64,000 nt of DNA, from assembly GCF_913777625.1 (NCBI RefSeq), contig NZ_CAJYTI010000032.1:1-64000 (forward strand). The letters run 5' to 3'. This document shows positions 31,102-40,264 of the stretch, one piece after another. Under the pieces are notes generated by a model. It saw nothing but the letters and a program-made list of their open reading frames with translations. It made no database searches and was not told the DNA's origin. The DNA is from an uncultured Sphingomonas sp. (GTDB lineage Bacteria > Pseudomonadota > Alphaproteobacteria > Sphingomonadales > Sphingomonadaceae). A program made the translations under genes and the position numbers. Each line of letters starts with the position of its first letter. The first letter of the stretch is position 1.

Positions 31102-31557
31102 TCAGCCGCGGCCGCGATATCCGGCAACCCCCTGATCCGGGATCCAGACATCCTCCGGCGGCTTGCCCGACTGCCAGAACACGTCGATCGGAATGCCGCC
31201 GCGCGGATACCAATAGCCGCCGATGCGCAGCCAGACCGGCTGCATTTCGCGGAACAGCCGCTCGCCGATGCCGACGGTGCAATCCTCGTGGAACGCGCCG
31301 TGGTTGCGGAAGCTGCCGAGGAACAGCTTGAGCGACTTGGATTCGACGATCCGCTCGCCCGGCACGTAATCAATCACCAGATGCGCGAAATCGGGCGCGC
31401 CGGTGATCGGGCAGAGCGAGGTGAATTCGGGCGCGGCGAACCGAACCAGATAGCGCAGGCCCGGCCGCGGATTGGGTACATAGTCGAGTTCCGCTTCCTC
31501 CGGCGTGGCGGGCAGGGCGGATTGCTTTCCGAGATGCTTGGCGTCCATGCGCGCCAT
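31102..31557 (-). CDS. queF: NADPH-dependent 7-cyano-7-deazaguanine reductase
   Basis: Reduces preQ0 to preQ1 in queuosine biosynthesis; short (unimodular) type, 151 residues. The substrate-binding cysteine is in [20 protein letters not shown] (about residue 49), the QueF motif with Glu is [20 protein letters not shown] (about 72-91), and [10 protein letters not shown] follows. It starts at ATG 31557, or ATG 31548 ([10 protein letters not shown]). It is divergent from the sulfurtransferase gene 46 bp away. No other queuosine gene is in view. Confidence 0.96.
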   Translation of the reverse strand: MARMDAKHLGKQSALPATPEEAELDYVPNPRPGLRYLVRFAAPEFTSLCPITGAPDFAHLVIDYVPGERIVESKSLKLFLGSFRNHGAFHEDCTVGIGERLFREMQPVWLRIGGYWYPRGGIPIDVFWQSGKPPEDVWIPDQGVAGYRGRG

Positions 31558-31603
31558 GTAGGCGTTTGCGGTGCGGTTTCCATAGGGCTAGGGATGCTCC
31601 CCT

Positions 31604-32434
31604 ATGGACGGATTGCTCTCCACCGGCGACCTTGCCGGCATGCTCGGCGCGGCGGACCTGTTGGTCCTCGATGCGACCTACACCTCCACCATCCCCGGCG
31701 CGGCGAAACAGGATCCGCGCGCGGAGTTCGAGGCGGGGCATATTCCGGGCGCGCGACTGCTCGATCTGGATACGCTGGTGGATGCAGAAAATCCGCTGCC
31801 GTCCATGCTGCCGAACGCCCGTATCTTCGAGGAGCGGATGGCGCAGCTGGGGATCACCGCCGCCACGCGCATCGTCCTTTACGACAACAGCCCGCACCAT
31901 ACGTCGTGCCGCGCCTGGTGGGAGCTGCGCATGTTCGGGGTGAAGGCCGCGATCCTCGACGGCAATATGGGGCACTGGCGCGCCGAGGGGCGGCCGGTGG
32001 AGACGGGGCCGCACACCGCCACCCCCTCCCGCTTCACCGCCCGCGGGCCCGCCGCGCAGATCCGCACGCTCGACGACATGCGCACGACGAGCGAGCAGAT
32101 CGTCGATGCACGCTCGGCTGCCCGCTTCACCGGCGAGGAGGCCGATCCCCGCCCCGAATGCGCGGCGGGCCACATGCCGGGTGCGAAGAACATCCCCTAT
32201 GGCCGCTTTTTCGACAGCGACGGCCATTGGAAGGCGCCGGACGCAATCCGCGCCGTGTTCGACGCCGCCGGGCTGGACCTGACCCGGCCGATGGTCGCCA
32301 CCTGCGGATCGGGGATCACCGCCTCGGTGATCGTGTTCGCCGCGCATCTGCTCGGCCACGAAATCGCGCTGTACGACGGCAGCTGGACCGAATGGGGGGC
32401 GCAGCCCGATACTGCCAAGGTGACCGGCGCATGA
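31604..32434 (+). CDS. 3-mercaptopyruvate / thiosulfate sulfurtransferase (tandem rhodanese)
   Basis: A 276-residue protein with two rhodanese domains. The first (1 to about 130) is inactive-type; the second holds the active-site loop MVATCGSGITASVIVFAAHL (Cys at about 229). CGSG-T/S is the loop of mercaptopyruvate sulfurtransferases, whereas thiosulfate rhodaneses have CRxGxT. The start is ATG 31604. Its stop overlaps the next gene's ATG (ATGA), so it is coupled to the cystathionine beta-lyase and probably serves sulfur amino-acid metabolism. Confidence 0.9.
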   Translation: MDGLLSTGDLAGMLGAADLLVLDATYTSTIPGAAKQDPRAEFEAGHIPGARLLDLDTLVDAENPLPSMLPNARIFEERMAQLGITAATRIVLYDNSPHHTSCRAWWELRMFGVKAAILDGNMGHWRAEGRPVETGPHTATPSRFTARGPAAQIRTLDDMRTTSEQIVDARSAARFTGEEADPRPECAAGHMPGAKNIPYGRFFDSDGHWKAPDAIRAVFDAAGLDLTRPMVATCGSGITASVIVFAAHLLGHEIALYDGSWTEWGAQPDTAKVTGA

Positions 32435-33621
32435 GCGAGCACGAGGACAAGGACGCGACCAAGGTCGTCCATGCCGGCCGCCGTCCGGAATGGACCCAAG
32501 GCATCGTCAACCCGCCGGTGTGGCGCGCCTCGACGATCCTCTATGACGACATCGCCGCGATGCGCGAGCGCGGCAGCGCCGACACGCACCACAAGCTCTA
32601 TTACGGCCGCCGCGGCACGCCCACCCAATGGGCGCTCGCCGACGCGCTGACATCGCTGGAGCCGGGTGCCGAGGCGACATTGCTCTATCCCTCGGGCGTG
32701 GCGGCGATCACCACCGCGCTGCTGGCAGTCCTGTCACCCGGCGACGAGGTGCTGCTGCCGGACAGCAGCTACGAACCCACCCGGGCTTTCGGCAACGGCA
32801 TGCTCAAGCGGCTGGGCATCACCGCCACCTATTATGATCCGCTGGTCGGCGCGGGGGTCGCGGCACTGTGTACCGAGCGGACCAAGGCGATCCTGCTCGA
32901 GAGCCCGGGAAGCCTCACCTTCGAGGTGCAGGACGTGCCCGCCATCGTCGCGGTCGCCAGGGCGCGCGGGATCGTGACGCTGCTCGACAATACCTGGGCC
33001 GGGCCGCTCTATTTCCCGGCGATCGAGAAGGGCATCGACTATACGATCCTGTCCTGCTCGAAATATGTCGTCGGCCATTCGGACGTGATGATGGGATCGG
33101 TCACCGCCGCCCCCGGCCATTACGAGCGGCTGCGCGCGACCACCTATCAGCTCGGCCTCTGCGCGAGCCCGGACGACGCCTATCTCGGGTCGCGCGGGCT
33201 GCGGACGATGGAGGTGCGCCTGCGCCAGTCGGGCGCCAGCGGGCTGAAAATCGCCCAGTGGCTCAAGACCCGGCCCGAGGTGGCGCGGGTGCTCCACCCT
33301 GCCCTGCCCGACTGTCCCGGCCACGACCTGTTCGTCCGCGACTTCAAGGGGTGCGCCGGCCTCTTCTCCTTCGTGCTGAACGGCGGCAACGATGGCGCGC
33401 GGACGGCGCTGATCGACGGCCTCCGGCATTTCGGCATCGGCTTCAGCTGGGGCGGCTATGAAAGCCTGGCGATCCCCGCCGATCCGCAGCGCATCCGTAC
33501 CGTCTCGCGCTGGCAGGCCGAGGGACCGGCCATCCGGCTGTATGTCGGGCTGGAGGATACGGACGACCTGATCGCTGATCTCGAGGCAGGCCTCGCCCGC
33601 TTCGCCGCGGCGCGGGGCTGA
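32431..33621 (+). CDS. metC: cystathionine beta-lyase (Cys/Met metabolism PLP enzyme)
   Basis: PLP enzyme of 396 residues that cleaves cystathionine to homocysteine, pyruvate and ammonia. Family features are YYGRRGTPTQWALADALTSL near the N-terminus, ALLYPSG-type region TLLYPSGVAAITTALLAV, LLDNTWAGPLYFPAIEKGID (cofactor Asp) and the PLP lysine in TILSCSKYVVGHSDVMMGSV (about 212). The alphaproteobacterial MetC/CBL subgroup fits best; a gamma-lyase activity cannot be excluded. It starts at ATG 32431, overlapping the sulfurtransferase by 4 bp. Confidence 0.9.
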   Translation: MSEHEDKDATKVVHAGRRPEWTQGIVNPPVWRASTILYDDIAAMRERGSADTHHKLYYGRRGTPTQWALADALTSLEPGAEATLLYPSGVAAITTALLAVLSPGDEVLLPDSSYEPTRAFGNGMLKRLGITATYYDPLVGAGVAALCTERTKAILLESPGSLTFEVQDVPAIVAVARARGIVTLLDNTWAGPLYFPAIEKGIDYTILSCSKYVVGHSDVMMGSVTAAPGHYERLRATTYQLGLCASPDDAYLGSRGLRTMEVRLRQSGASGLKIAQWLKTRPEVARVLHPALPDCPGHDLFVRDFKGCAGLFSFVLNGGNDGARTALIDGLRHFGIGFSWGGYESLAIPADPQRIRTVSRWQAEGPAIRLYVGLEDTDDLIADLEAGLARFAAARG

Positions 33622-33623
33622 AA

Positions 33624-33650
33624 CAGGGGGCGGCGCGGTGCCGCCCCCTG
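33624..33650. terminator. convergent hairpin after metC
   Basis: The 11-bp perfect stem CAGGGGGCGGC / GCCGCCCCCTG has a GCGGT loop. It lies between the stops of metC and the convergent PLC-like gene. There is no T-tract. Confidence 0.6.
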
Positions 33651-33654
33651 CCGC

Positions 33655-34740
33655 TCACCGCGTCGGGCAGGTCGCCGTCACGCTGTTGCAGATGACCGTG
33701 CTCTTGCCGAGCGAGATCGCCCAGTTCAGGCCGCGTGGATCGGGCGCGCCTTCGTAATAGTCGGTGCTGATGAACTGTGCGCCCGACGCGATCGCGGCGT
33801 CGAGCCGGCTGCGATCATGGGTCCGCGCCTCCAGCGTTTCCGAGTCCGCGCGGGTGCGGACCATGAAGCCGGCCTTCACCCGGCGCGTGACGAGCGCGCC
33901 GTCCTTGACCGTATTCTGCATGTTGAAGAAGGCGGCCTCGGGCGCGTCTTCGGGATACCAGCCGAACATCATCCGGCCCTTCAGGCTGGCATGGCCGGTG
34001 CGATAGCGCTCCTCGTTCGCCTCGGAGGTATCGAGCACCAGCAGGAACTTGCCGCGCGATGCACCCACGGTCGGCCAGCGATGCGCCGTCACGGCGTCGC
34101 GTAACGTCGGCAGGGTACCGCGGACGTCGTCCGGCGTGATCACCCGATCGCGGCCGAGCGTCGCGGCGATGTCGGTGTCGAGAGCGTCCAGCGCCGCCGC
34201 GTCGAAGCCCAGATCGGTGGTGCGCAGGCCGGGAATCGGCCGCACGTCGCTGGCATTGACCAGCAGCATCACCGGCAGATGGCCCGGGTGCGCATCGGAC
34301 CAGCGGCGGAAGATCATCATGCAGGCGCGGAAGGTGCGGCAATGGGTCTGCCAGTCGAGGCCGGGGACATGGATCGTCTTGGCGCCGGGGGCCGCCATCT
34401 CCGCCTGGATCTCGGCCGGGCCATCCGCATAAGGCGCGGCATAGGCGCCGCCCTGGGGATCGGGCGCGACGTCGATCTCGAGCTGGCGCAAGCCAAGCGC
34501 CAACTGGCTCTCCAGCGGCGGATGGCCATAGGCCAGGCCTTCCCACTCCTTCGGCGCCAGTGCGCGGATGCGGGCCTCGACCTGCGGCAGCGGATAGGGG
34601 CGATAGCTGTTGTGCGAGCCGAGCATGCGCACCTGATCCAGCCGCAGCGAATCAAGGCTCTTGTCGGCATCCGGCGTCGCGCCGCCCGGCGCCATCGCCA
34701 TCAACAGCGCGGCCGCGCCGATCATCCACCCTGTGCGCAT
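33655..34740 (-). CDS. Ca2+-dependent phosphoinositide-specific phospholipase C-like exported protein
   Basis: A 361-residue exported TIM-barrel enzyme of the bacterial Ca2+-dependent PI-PLC family. The signal peptide is MRTGWMIGAAALLMAMAPGG, cleaved before ATPDADKS. The catalytic first His is in VRMLGSHNSYRPYP (about residue 41), and the metal/active-site strand is GLRQLEIDVAPDPQGG; later segments VPGLDWQTHCRTFRACMMIF and GWYPEDAPEAAFFNMQN follow the family. The start is ATG 34740 after AGGAAGGA. The natural lipid substrate is unknown. Confidence 0.82.
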   Translation of the reverse strand: MRTGWMIGAAALLMAMAPGGATPDADKSLDSLRLDQVRMLGSHNSYRPYPLPQVEARIRALAPKEWEGLAYGHPPLESQLALGLRQLEIDVAPDPQGGAYAAPYADGPAEIQAEMAAPGAKTIHVPGLDWQTHCRTFRACMMIFRRWSDAHPGHLPVMLLVNASDVRPIPGLRTTDLGFDAAALDALDTDIAATLGRDRVITPDDVRGTLPTLRDAVTAHRWPTVGASRGKFLLVLDTSEANEERYRTGHASLKGRMMFGWYPEDAPEAAFFNMQNTVKDGALVTRRVKAGFMVRTRADSETLEARTHDRSRLDAAIASGAQFISTDYYEGAPDPRGLNWAISLGKSTVICNSVTATCPTR

Positions 34741-34819
34741 CCCGTCATTCCTTCCTAAGCGAACCCAAGGCGGTGCCTTTGGCGGGCTTTCGTTCCGGAA
34801 CCATGACAGTCGGGCGCAC

Positions 34820-34854
34820 AAAAACGGCGGCGGCCCGCTGGGGACCGCCGCCGT
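34820..34854 (-). terminator. intrinsic terminator of the DUF4168 gene
   Basis: Read on the minus strand: stem ACGGCGGCGG / CCGCCGCCGT around an 11-nt GC-rich loop, then a run of five T (the A-run at 34820-34824). It begins 18 bp after the stop of the DUF4168 gene. Confidence 0.85.
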
Positions 34855-34871
34855 CATAGGGAGCTATCGGT

Positions 34872-35309
34872 TTAGTTGCCGCCGGTCGGGCTGGCGGGCG
34901 CGGTGGCCTGAGCCGACTGGCCGCTGGTCTGCGCCTGGGCGGCGGCTGCCTGGATGCGCTGGTTGAGCGCCGTATCCGAGGCCATCGCCTGGCTGATCTC
35001 GTTGAAGCGCTGCGGCTGCAGGCCCGAGGCGGTGATCGCGGCGACGAACTTGGTGTTCTTCTCGGCGGTCGGGATGCTCGTGTCCGCGTTGATCTTGTTC
35101 ACCGCAAGCGCTGCCGTGGCGTACTGTTTCACTTCGGTATCGGTGAAGGTGGACGTCGATGCAGTGCCGGCACCCGTCGTCCCCTGGTCCTGGGTTGCCG
35201 GCGCGGCCGGTTGGGCCGGGGTCGTCTGGGCCGGCGCGGTGGTCTGGGCAACGGCTGCCGAAGCCATCAGCGCACTGGCAGCAGCCAGGCTCGAAAACAT
35301 CATTTTCAT
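34872..35309 (-). CDS. DUF4168 exported protein
   Basis: A 145-residue periplasmic or surface protein. The signal peptide [21 protein letters not shown] is followed by a Gln/Thr/Pro/Ala linker ([17 protein letters not shown]) and a DUF4168 helical domain ([20 protein letters not shown] through [20 protein letters not shown]). The function is unknown. Two ATGs at 35312 and 35309 lie behind GAGGAG; 35309 gives the better spacing. It has its own terminator. Confidence 0.8.
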   Translation of the reverse strand: MKMMFSSLAAASALMASAAVAQTTAPAQTTPAQPAAPATQDQGTTGAGTASTSTFTDTEVKQYATAALAVNKINADTSIPTAEKNTKFVAAITASGLQPQRFNEISQAMASDTALNQRIQAAAAQAQTSGQSAQATAPASPTGGN

Positions 35310-35497
35310 CATCAACTCCTCGTAACAATGAAACTCTTTTGCACCCCTGTAACGTGAGAGTGGGCATCGGGTTTTCCGTTTCATACCCGATTCACGATGG
35401 GCTGTTGCCGAGGCGGGACGGCATGACCCGGGCGGGGACGCACGCCTCCGGAATCACACCGCTGGAAAAGCCGGGCATTTTCGACTATATCCACGCG

Positions 35498-36706
35498 ATG
35501 CAGACAGTGTCGGCCGCCCCCATGCCCATCCCCGGGCACATCGATCCCGTGCCCGTGCCGCGTGCCCCCGCCGCGCGCGAAGATGGCCGTACCGACCTGA
35601 TCGGGCTTTCCCGTGACGGTATCCGCGAGGCGCTCGCCGCCGCCGGGCTGGAGCCGAAACAGGCCAAGCTGCGCGCCAAGCAGCTGTGGCACTGGATCTA
35701 CAATCGCGGCGCCACCGAATTCTCGGCGATGACCGACATCGCCAAGGCCCAGCACCCGTGGCTGGCCGAACGCTTCGTGATCGGCCGCCCGGACGTGGTC
35801 GAGGCGCAGGTCTCGAACGACGGCACCCGCAAGTGGCTGCTCCGCTCGCCCGACGGGCAGGAGTACGAGATGGTGTTCATCCCCGATGCCGATCGGGGCA
35901 CGCTGTGCGTCTCCAGCCAGGTCGGCTGCACGCTCAACTGCCGCTTCTGCCACACCGGCACGATGCGGCTGGTGCGCAACCTCACCGCCGGCGAGATCGT
36001 CGGCCAGGTGATGCTCGCGCGCGATTCGCTCGGCGAATGGCCGAGCCAGCCCGAAGGCCGCCTGCTCACCAACATCGTGATGATGGGCATGGGCGAGCCG
36101 CTCTATAATTTCGACGAGGTGAAGATGGGCCTCCAGATCGTGATGGACGGCGACGGCCTCGCGCTGTCCAAACGCCGCATCACCCTTTCGACCTCGGGCG
36201 TGGTGCCGATCATGGCGCGCGCGGGCGAGGAGATCGGCGTCAACCTCGCGGTGTCGCTCCACGCGGTCACCAAGGAGGTGCGCGACGAGATCGTGCCGCT
36301 CAACAAGAAGTACGGCATCGAGGAGCTGCTCCAGGCCTGTGCCGATTATCCGGGCGCCAACAATGCCCGCCGCATCACCTTCGAATATGTGATGCTCAAG
36401 GACAAGAACGACAGCGACGCCGATGCGCACGAGCTCGTCCGCCTGCTGCGCAAGTACAAGCTGCCCGCGAAGGTGAACCTGATCCCGTTCAACCCCTGGC
36501 CGGGCGCGCCTTACGAATGCTCGACACCGGAGCGGATCCGGTCCTTCTCGAACATCGTGTTCGAGGGCGGCATCTCGGCGCCGGTGCGCACCCCGCGCGG
36601 GCGCGACATCGATGCGGCGTGCGGCCAGCTGAAGACCGCGGCCGAGAAGAAGAGCCGCGCCCAGCTCGACCGCGAAGCCGCCGAGAAGTTCGCCGCGCTC
36701 GGTTGA
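35498..36706 (+). CDS. rlmN: dual-specificity 23S rRNA A2503 / tRNA A37 C2-methyltransferase
   Basis: Radical-SAM enzyme of 402 residues that methylates A2503 of 23S rRNA and A37 of some tRNAs. The [4Fe-4S] motif [11 protein letters not shown] (C-x3-C-x2-C) is at about residues 145-155. The methyl-carrying Cys lies towards the C-terminus in [20 protein letters not shown], and [15 protein letters not shown] is the SAM-binding region. I take ATG 35498 ([14 protein letters not shown]); the frame is open upstream without support, and a later start at MPIPGH is possible. Confidence 0.95.
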   Translation: MQTVSAAPMPIPGHIDPVPVPRAPAAREDGRTDLIGLSRDGIREALAAAGLEPKQAKLRAKQLWHWIYNRGATEFSAMTDIAKAQHPWLAERFVIGRPDVVEAQVSNDGTRKWLLRSPDGQEYEMVFIPDADRGTLCVSSQVGCTLNCRFCHTGTMRLVRNLTAGEIVGQVMLARDSLGEWPSQPEGRLLTNIVMMGMGEPLYNFDEVKMGLQIVMDGDGLALSKRRITLSTSGVVPIMARAGEEIGVNLAVSLHAVTKEVRDEIVPLNKKYGIEELLQACADYPGANNARRITFEYVMLKDKNDSDADAHELVRLLRKYKLPAKVNLIPFNPWPGAPYECSTPERIRSFSNIVFEGGISAPVRTPRGRDIDAACGQLKTAAEKKSRAQLDREAAEKFAALG

Positions 36707-36715
36707 GCGTGGCGA

Positions 36716-37336
36716 TCAGCGCGGACGGACCATCCGGAACAGCGCGTCCTCGCCGATCTCGAAATAGTCGGCCGGCCCGCCGCCGCGGAGGATCGGGCGC
36801 GCGCGCGCGGTCTGGTAGACGCCGTCCTCCAGCATCGCCCGGTCGATATGGACGCCGGTCACTTCGCCGAGGACCAGCCAGGTATCCACCGCGGCCCCTT
36901 CCTTGGTCTCCAGCCGGATCAGCTGGGTTAGCCGGCATTCGAACTGTGCCGGGCTGCCCGCGACGCGATCGGGCCGCACGGTGCGCGACGGCAGCGCGTC
37001 GATGCCGGCGAGGCTGAACTCGTCCACCTCCGGTCCCACCATCGCCGCGCTGGCATTCATCCCCTCGGCCAGCGGCCGGGTGGCAAGGTTCCAGACGAAC
37101 TCCTTCGTCTCCGCGATGTTGACGACGCTGTCCTTCCACCCGGTGGAGGCGAAGCCGAGGATCGGCGGGCGATAGTTGAACAGGTTGAAGAAGCTGTAGG
37201 GTGCCAGATTGCGGACGCCCGCGGCGGACACCGTGCTCACCCAGCCAATCGGGCGCGGCCCGACGATCGCGTTCAGCGGGTCGTGCGCAAGGCCGTGCCC
37301 GGCGGCGGGTTCGTAGAAATGGAAGTCTGTGGGCAT
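36716..37336 (-). CDS. flavin reductase family protein (FMN-binding)
   Basis: A 206-residue FMN-binding split-barrel protein of the DIM6/NTAB (flavin reductase-like) group. It shows NAIVGPRPIGWVSTVSAAGV and LAPYSFFNLFNYRPPILGFA at residues 24-65, and DSVVNIAETKEFVWNLATRP next, all typical. The electron acceptor or partner oxygenase is not evident. The start is ATG 37336; it is convergent with rlmN, which ends 9 bp away, and divergent from the cytochrome b gene. Confidence 0.85.
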   Translation of the reverse strand: MPTDFHFYEPAAGHGLAHDPLNAIVGPRPIGWVSTVSAAGVRNLAPYSFFNLFNYRPPILGFASTGWKDSVVNIAETKEFVWNLATRPLAEGMNASAAMVGPEVDEFSLAGIDALPSRTVRPDRVAGSPAQFECRLTQLIRLETKEGAAVDTWLVLGEVTGVHIDRAMLEDGVYQTARARPILRGGGPADYFEIGEDALFRMVRPR

Positions 37337-37427
37337 GGGCGCTCCGGATTTTTGTGGCGGACGTGAAACCGATTCCGCTTGGGCTGCGAATCTCCTACAC
37401 TCGCCACGTCCAGGGAAGGAAGCGCAC

Positions 37428-38150
37428 ATGGCAGATGGTCCACCGGGGAACCCGCCGCTGATCTACCGCCATCGCCTGATCACCCGGCTATGGCACTGGA
37501 TCAACGCGATCGCGCTGCTGATCATGGTCGGCAGCGGGCTGATGATCTTCAACGCCCATCCCCGCCTCTACTGGGGGCAATATGGCGCGAATTTCGACCA
37601 TGCCTGGCTCGAGCTGCCGCGTTTCCCGGGCTGGGTCACCCTCCCCTCCTATTACAGCCTGGCCGGTGCACGACACTGGCACTTCTTCTTCGCGCTGGTG
37701 CTCGCCTTCGGGCTGCTGGTCTATCTGCTGTGGAGTCTCGCGAACGGCCATATCCTGGGCGACTTGCGGATCCGCGCGCGGGAGCTGGGCCCGGGCCATC
37801 TCTGGAAGGACTTCAAGGACCATCTCGCGCTGCGGTTCCATGACCCGGAAAATCCGCGCGCCTACAATATCTTCCAGAAGCTCGCCTATGTCGGCACGCT
37901 GTTCGTGCTGCTGCCTGCGGTGATTTTCTCCGGCCTCGCCCTCTCGCCCGGCATGGATGCCGCCTGGCCGTGGCTGACCGCGCTGTTCGGCGGGCGGCAA
38001 TCGGCCCGCTCGGTGCATTTCATCGCCATGGCGGCGATCCTCGCCTTCCTGCTCGCCCACCTGACGCTGGTCCTGCTCGCCGGGCCGATCAACGAGCTGC
38101 GCTCGATGATCACCGGCTGGTGGCGGGTGCCGGCGGAGAAACAGCCGTGA
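37428..38150 (+). CDS. cytochrome b561-type membrane subunit
   Basis: A 240-residue membrane cytochrome b with four transmembrane segments (LITRLWHWINAIALLIMVGS, HWHFFFALVLAFGLLVYLLW, LAYVGTLFVLLPAVIFSGLA, SVHFIAMAAILAFLLAHLTL). Histidines suited to bind haem occur in RLWHWINA, ARHWHFFF and VHFIAMAAILAFLLAHLT. It overlaps the molybdopterin enzyme gene by 4 bp (GTGA), so it is probably its quinone-linked electron partner. The start is ATG 37428 after GGGAAGGAAG. Confidence 0.87.
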   Translation: MADGPPGNPPLIYRHRLITRLWHWINAIALLIMVGSGLMIFNAHPRLYWGQYGANFDHAWLELPRFPGWVTLPSYYSLAGARHWHFFFALVLAFGLLVYLLWSLANGHILGDLRIRARELGPGHLWKDFKDHLALRFHDPENPRAYNIFQKLAYVGTLFVLLPAVIFSGLALSPGMDAAWPWLTALFGGRQSARSVHFIAMAAILAFLLAHLTLVLLAGPINELRSMITGWWRVPAEKQP

Positions 38151-38878
38151 TCCTCACCCGCCGCAACCTGCTCGTCGCTTGCACCGCCGGCCTGCTCACC
38201 GGCTGCGACCGCTTCACCGACAGCCCCGTGCTGGCGAGCGCCGAGGAGGCACACCGCTTCCTCCAGCGATCGATCGGGCGCGGCGCGCTCGCCACCGAGT
38301 TCCGGCCGGAGCAGCGCAGCCCGATCTTCCGGGTGAACGGCACCCACCACCCGAACACCCCCGAATATAATATCTGGGCCGGCACCCGCTTCGCCGACTG
38401 GCGGCTGCGGGTGGGCGGCATGGTCGCCCGGCCGATGCAGCTGACGCTCGACCAGCTCCAGCACATGCCCCAGCGCGCGCAGATCACCCGGCACGACTGT
38501 GTCGAGGGCTGGAGCGCGATCGGCAAATGGCAGGGCCCGCAGCTCGGCACGATCCTGAACGCCGCCGGGATCAGCACCAACGCCCGCTACATCGTGTTCC
38601 ACTGCGCCGACCGCTACGGCGATGGCGGCTATTATGAATCGATCGACCTGATCGACGCCTTCCATCCCCAGACGATCCTCGCCTGGGCGCTCAACGACCG
38701 GCTGCTCGATGTCGGGCACGGCGCCCCGCTGCGCCTGCGGGTCGAGCGGCAGCTTGGCTACAAGCAGGCCAAATATCTGGTCGGCATCGAGGCGGTCGCC
38801 TCGCTCGCCGGTTTCGGCAAGGGCAAGGGTGGCACCTGGGAGGATTCGAACGGCTACCAATGGTACGCCGGGATCTGA
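38147..38878 (+). CDS. molybdopterin-dependent oxidoreductase, Tat-exported lipoprotein
   Basis: A 243-residue enzyme of the sulfite-oxidase/YedY (MsrP) fold. The N-terminus MILTRRNLLVACTAGLLTGC combines a twin-arginine motif with a lipobox (LLTGC), so it should be folded before export and lipid-anchored. The Mo-coordinating cysteine is in ITRHDCVEGWSAIGKWQGPQ (about residue 121), and WALNDRLLDVGHGAPLRLRV is the family dimer/loop segment. GTG 38147 overlaps the cytochrome b stop. It is a YedYZ-like pair; the substrate (methionine sulfoxide, sulfite or other) is unknown. Confidence 0.87.
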   Translation: MILTRRNLLVACTAGLLTGCDRFTDSPVLASAEEAHRFLQRSIGRGALATEFRPEQRSPIFRVNGTHHPNTPEYNIWAGTRFADWRLRVGGMVARPMQLTLDQLQHMPQRAQITRHDCVEGWSAIGKWQGPQLGTILNAAGISTNARYIVFHCADRYGDGGYYESIDLIDAFHPQTILAWALNDRLLDVGHGAPLRLRVERQLGYKQAKYLVGIEAVASLAGFGKGKGGTWEDSNGYQWYAGI

Positions 38879-39009
38879 AATTTTTGGGCACGCTGAACCC
38901 GCGCCGTGCATCCGCGTTCGTTGCCCGTCCGTAATGCATTTCAGAGGGAGGGGCTCCTCGGAAATGTGAGCCGGGTACCGCCGAAACAAAAGCCGAATAC
39001 GGGATCGCC

Positions 39010-40242
39010 ATGGCCTTGATTGATCGTTTCCTCGACCGTGCCGTGCAGCGCGGCCAGCTTACCCTGATACGTCCCGATGGTTCCTCCCGCAGCTTCGGCA
39101 GCCCCGATCCCGATCTCAAGCCGGTGACGATGCGTCTCGGCAAGGGCGCCGAGAGCCGCATCGTCCGCGATCCCGCGCTGGGTGCCGCCGAGACCTATAT
39201 GGACGGCAGCCTGAACTTCGAGGCCGGCGACATTCTCGACCTGCTGACGCTCGTCACCGCCAACAATGCCTGGGAAAAGGGCACGGCGGTGCTGCATCCC
39301 TCCATGCTCAGCCGAGCAACGGGGAAGATCGGGCACTGGCTGGGCCGCCGCAACATGGCGCGCAAATCCAAGCAGAATGTCGCGCATCACTATGATCTGT
39401 CGGCTCGGCTCTACGACCTGTTCCTCGACGCCGACCGGCAATATAGCTGCGCCTATTACACCGATCCGGCGAACAGCCTGGAACAGGCCCAAGCCGACAA
39501 GAAGGCGCACATCGTCGCCAAGCTGGCGATCCAGCCCGGCATGCGCGTGCTCGACATCGGCTGTGGCTGGGGCGGCATGGCGCTCTACATCCACGCCAAG
39601 ACCGGCGCCGAGGTGCTGGGCATCACGCTCTCCGAAGAGCAGCTCAAGATCGCCCGGGAGCGCGCGGAAGCGGCCGGCGTCGCCGACAAGGTGAAGTTCG
39701 AGCTGATCGACTATCGCGCGCTGGAGGGGCAGTTCGACCGGATCGTCTCGGTCGGCATGTTCGAGCATGTCGGCACGCCGCAATACCGCACCTTCTTCGC
39801 CAAGTGCCGCGAGCTGATGACGCCCGAGGGGGTGATGCTGCTCCACACCATCGGCCGCGCCGGTTCGCCCGGCTATACGGACGCGTTCACGCTCAAATAC
39901 ATCTTCCCCGGCGGCTATATCCCGGCGCTGTCCGAGATCGCCCAGGGCTATGAGGGGCTGCGCTACTTCCTCACCGATGTGGAGGTGCTGCGGCTCCATT
40001 ATGCCCACACGCTGAAAGCCTGGTACGACCGCACGGTGGCGGCGCACGATGCGATCGTCGCGCTGTACGACGAGCGCTTCTACCGCATGTGGACCTATTA
40101 TCTGGCAGGCTCCTATGTGAGCTTCGTGAACGGCGGGCTGGTCAACTACCAGCTGCAGTTCTCCCGCTCGCGCACGGCACTGCCGATCACCCGCGACTAT
40201 ATGCTCGAGGCCGAGCGGAAGCTTACCGCCGGCAGCCAGTGA
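39010..40242 (+). CDS. cfa: cyclopropane-fatty-acyl-phospholipid synthase
   Basis: SAM-dependent enzyme that cyclopropanates unsaturated acyl chains of membrane phospholipids, 410 residues. The SAM-binding motif VLDIGCGWGGMALYIHAKTG is at about residues 180-199, QNVAHHYDLSARLYDLFLD and QYSCAYY in the lead-in, VSVGMFEHVGTPQY as the conserved Glu segment, and HTIGRAGSPGYTDAFTLKYI. ATG 39010. The gap upstream (131 bp) holds no gene. It ends in a strong hairpin that straddles its stop. Confidence 0.93.
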   Translation: MALIDRFLDRAVQRGQLTLIRPDGSSRSFGSPDPDLKPVTMRLGKGAESRIVRDPALGAAETYMDGSLNFEAGDILDLLTLVTANNAWEKGTAVLHPSMLSRATGKIGHWLGRRNMARKSKQNVAHHYDLSARLYDLFLDADRQYSCAYYTDPANSLEQAQADKKAHIVAKLAIQPGMRVLDIGCGWGGMALYIHAKTGAEVLGITLSEEQLKIARERAEAAGVADKVKFELIDYRALEGQFDRIVSVGMFEHVGTPQYRTFFAKCRELMTPEGVMLLHTIGRAGSPGYTDAFTLKYIFPGGYIPALSEIAQGYEGLRYFLTDVEVLRLHYAHTLKAWYDRTVAAHDAIVALYDERFYRMWTYYLAGSYVSFVNGGLVNYQLQFSRSRTALPITRDYMLEAERKLTAGSQ

Positions 40243-40258
40243 TCCTGGCTGCCGGCGG
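40226..40258. terminator. hairpin straddling the cfa stop codon
   Basis: The 14-bp perfect stem CCGCCGGCAGCCAG / CTGGCTGCCGGCGG has a 5-nt TGATC loop containing the cfa stop. It lies between convergent cfa and the TonB receptor gene. There is no T-tract on either side. Confidence 0.65.
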
Positions 40259-40264
40259 CTTGCA

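Noticed and set aside
35310..35400. General-stress (EcfG-type GGAAC ... CGTT) promoter upstream of the DUF4168 gene
   Set aside because: On the minus strand CGTT is present at a suitable spacing, but the -35 is AAAAC in place of GGAAC. Too weak to report as a site.
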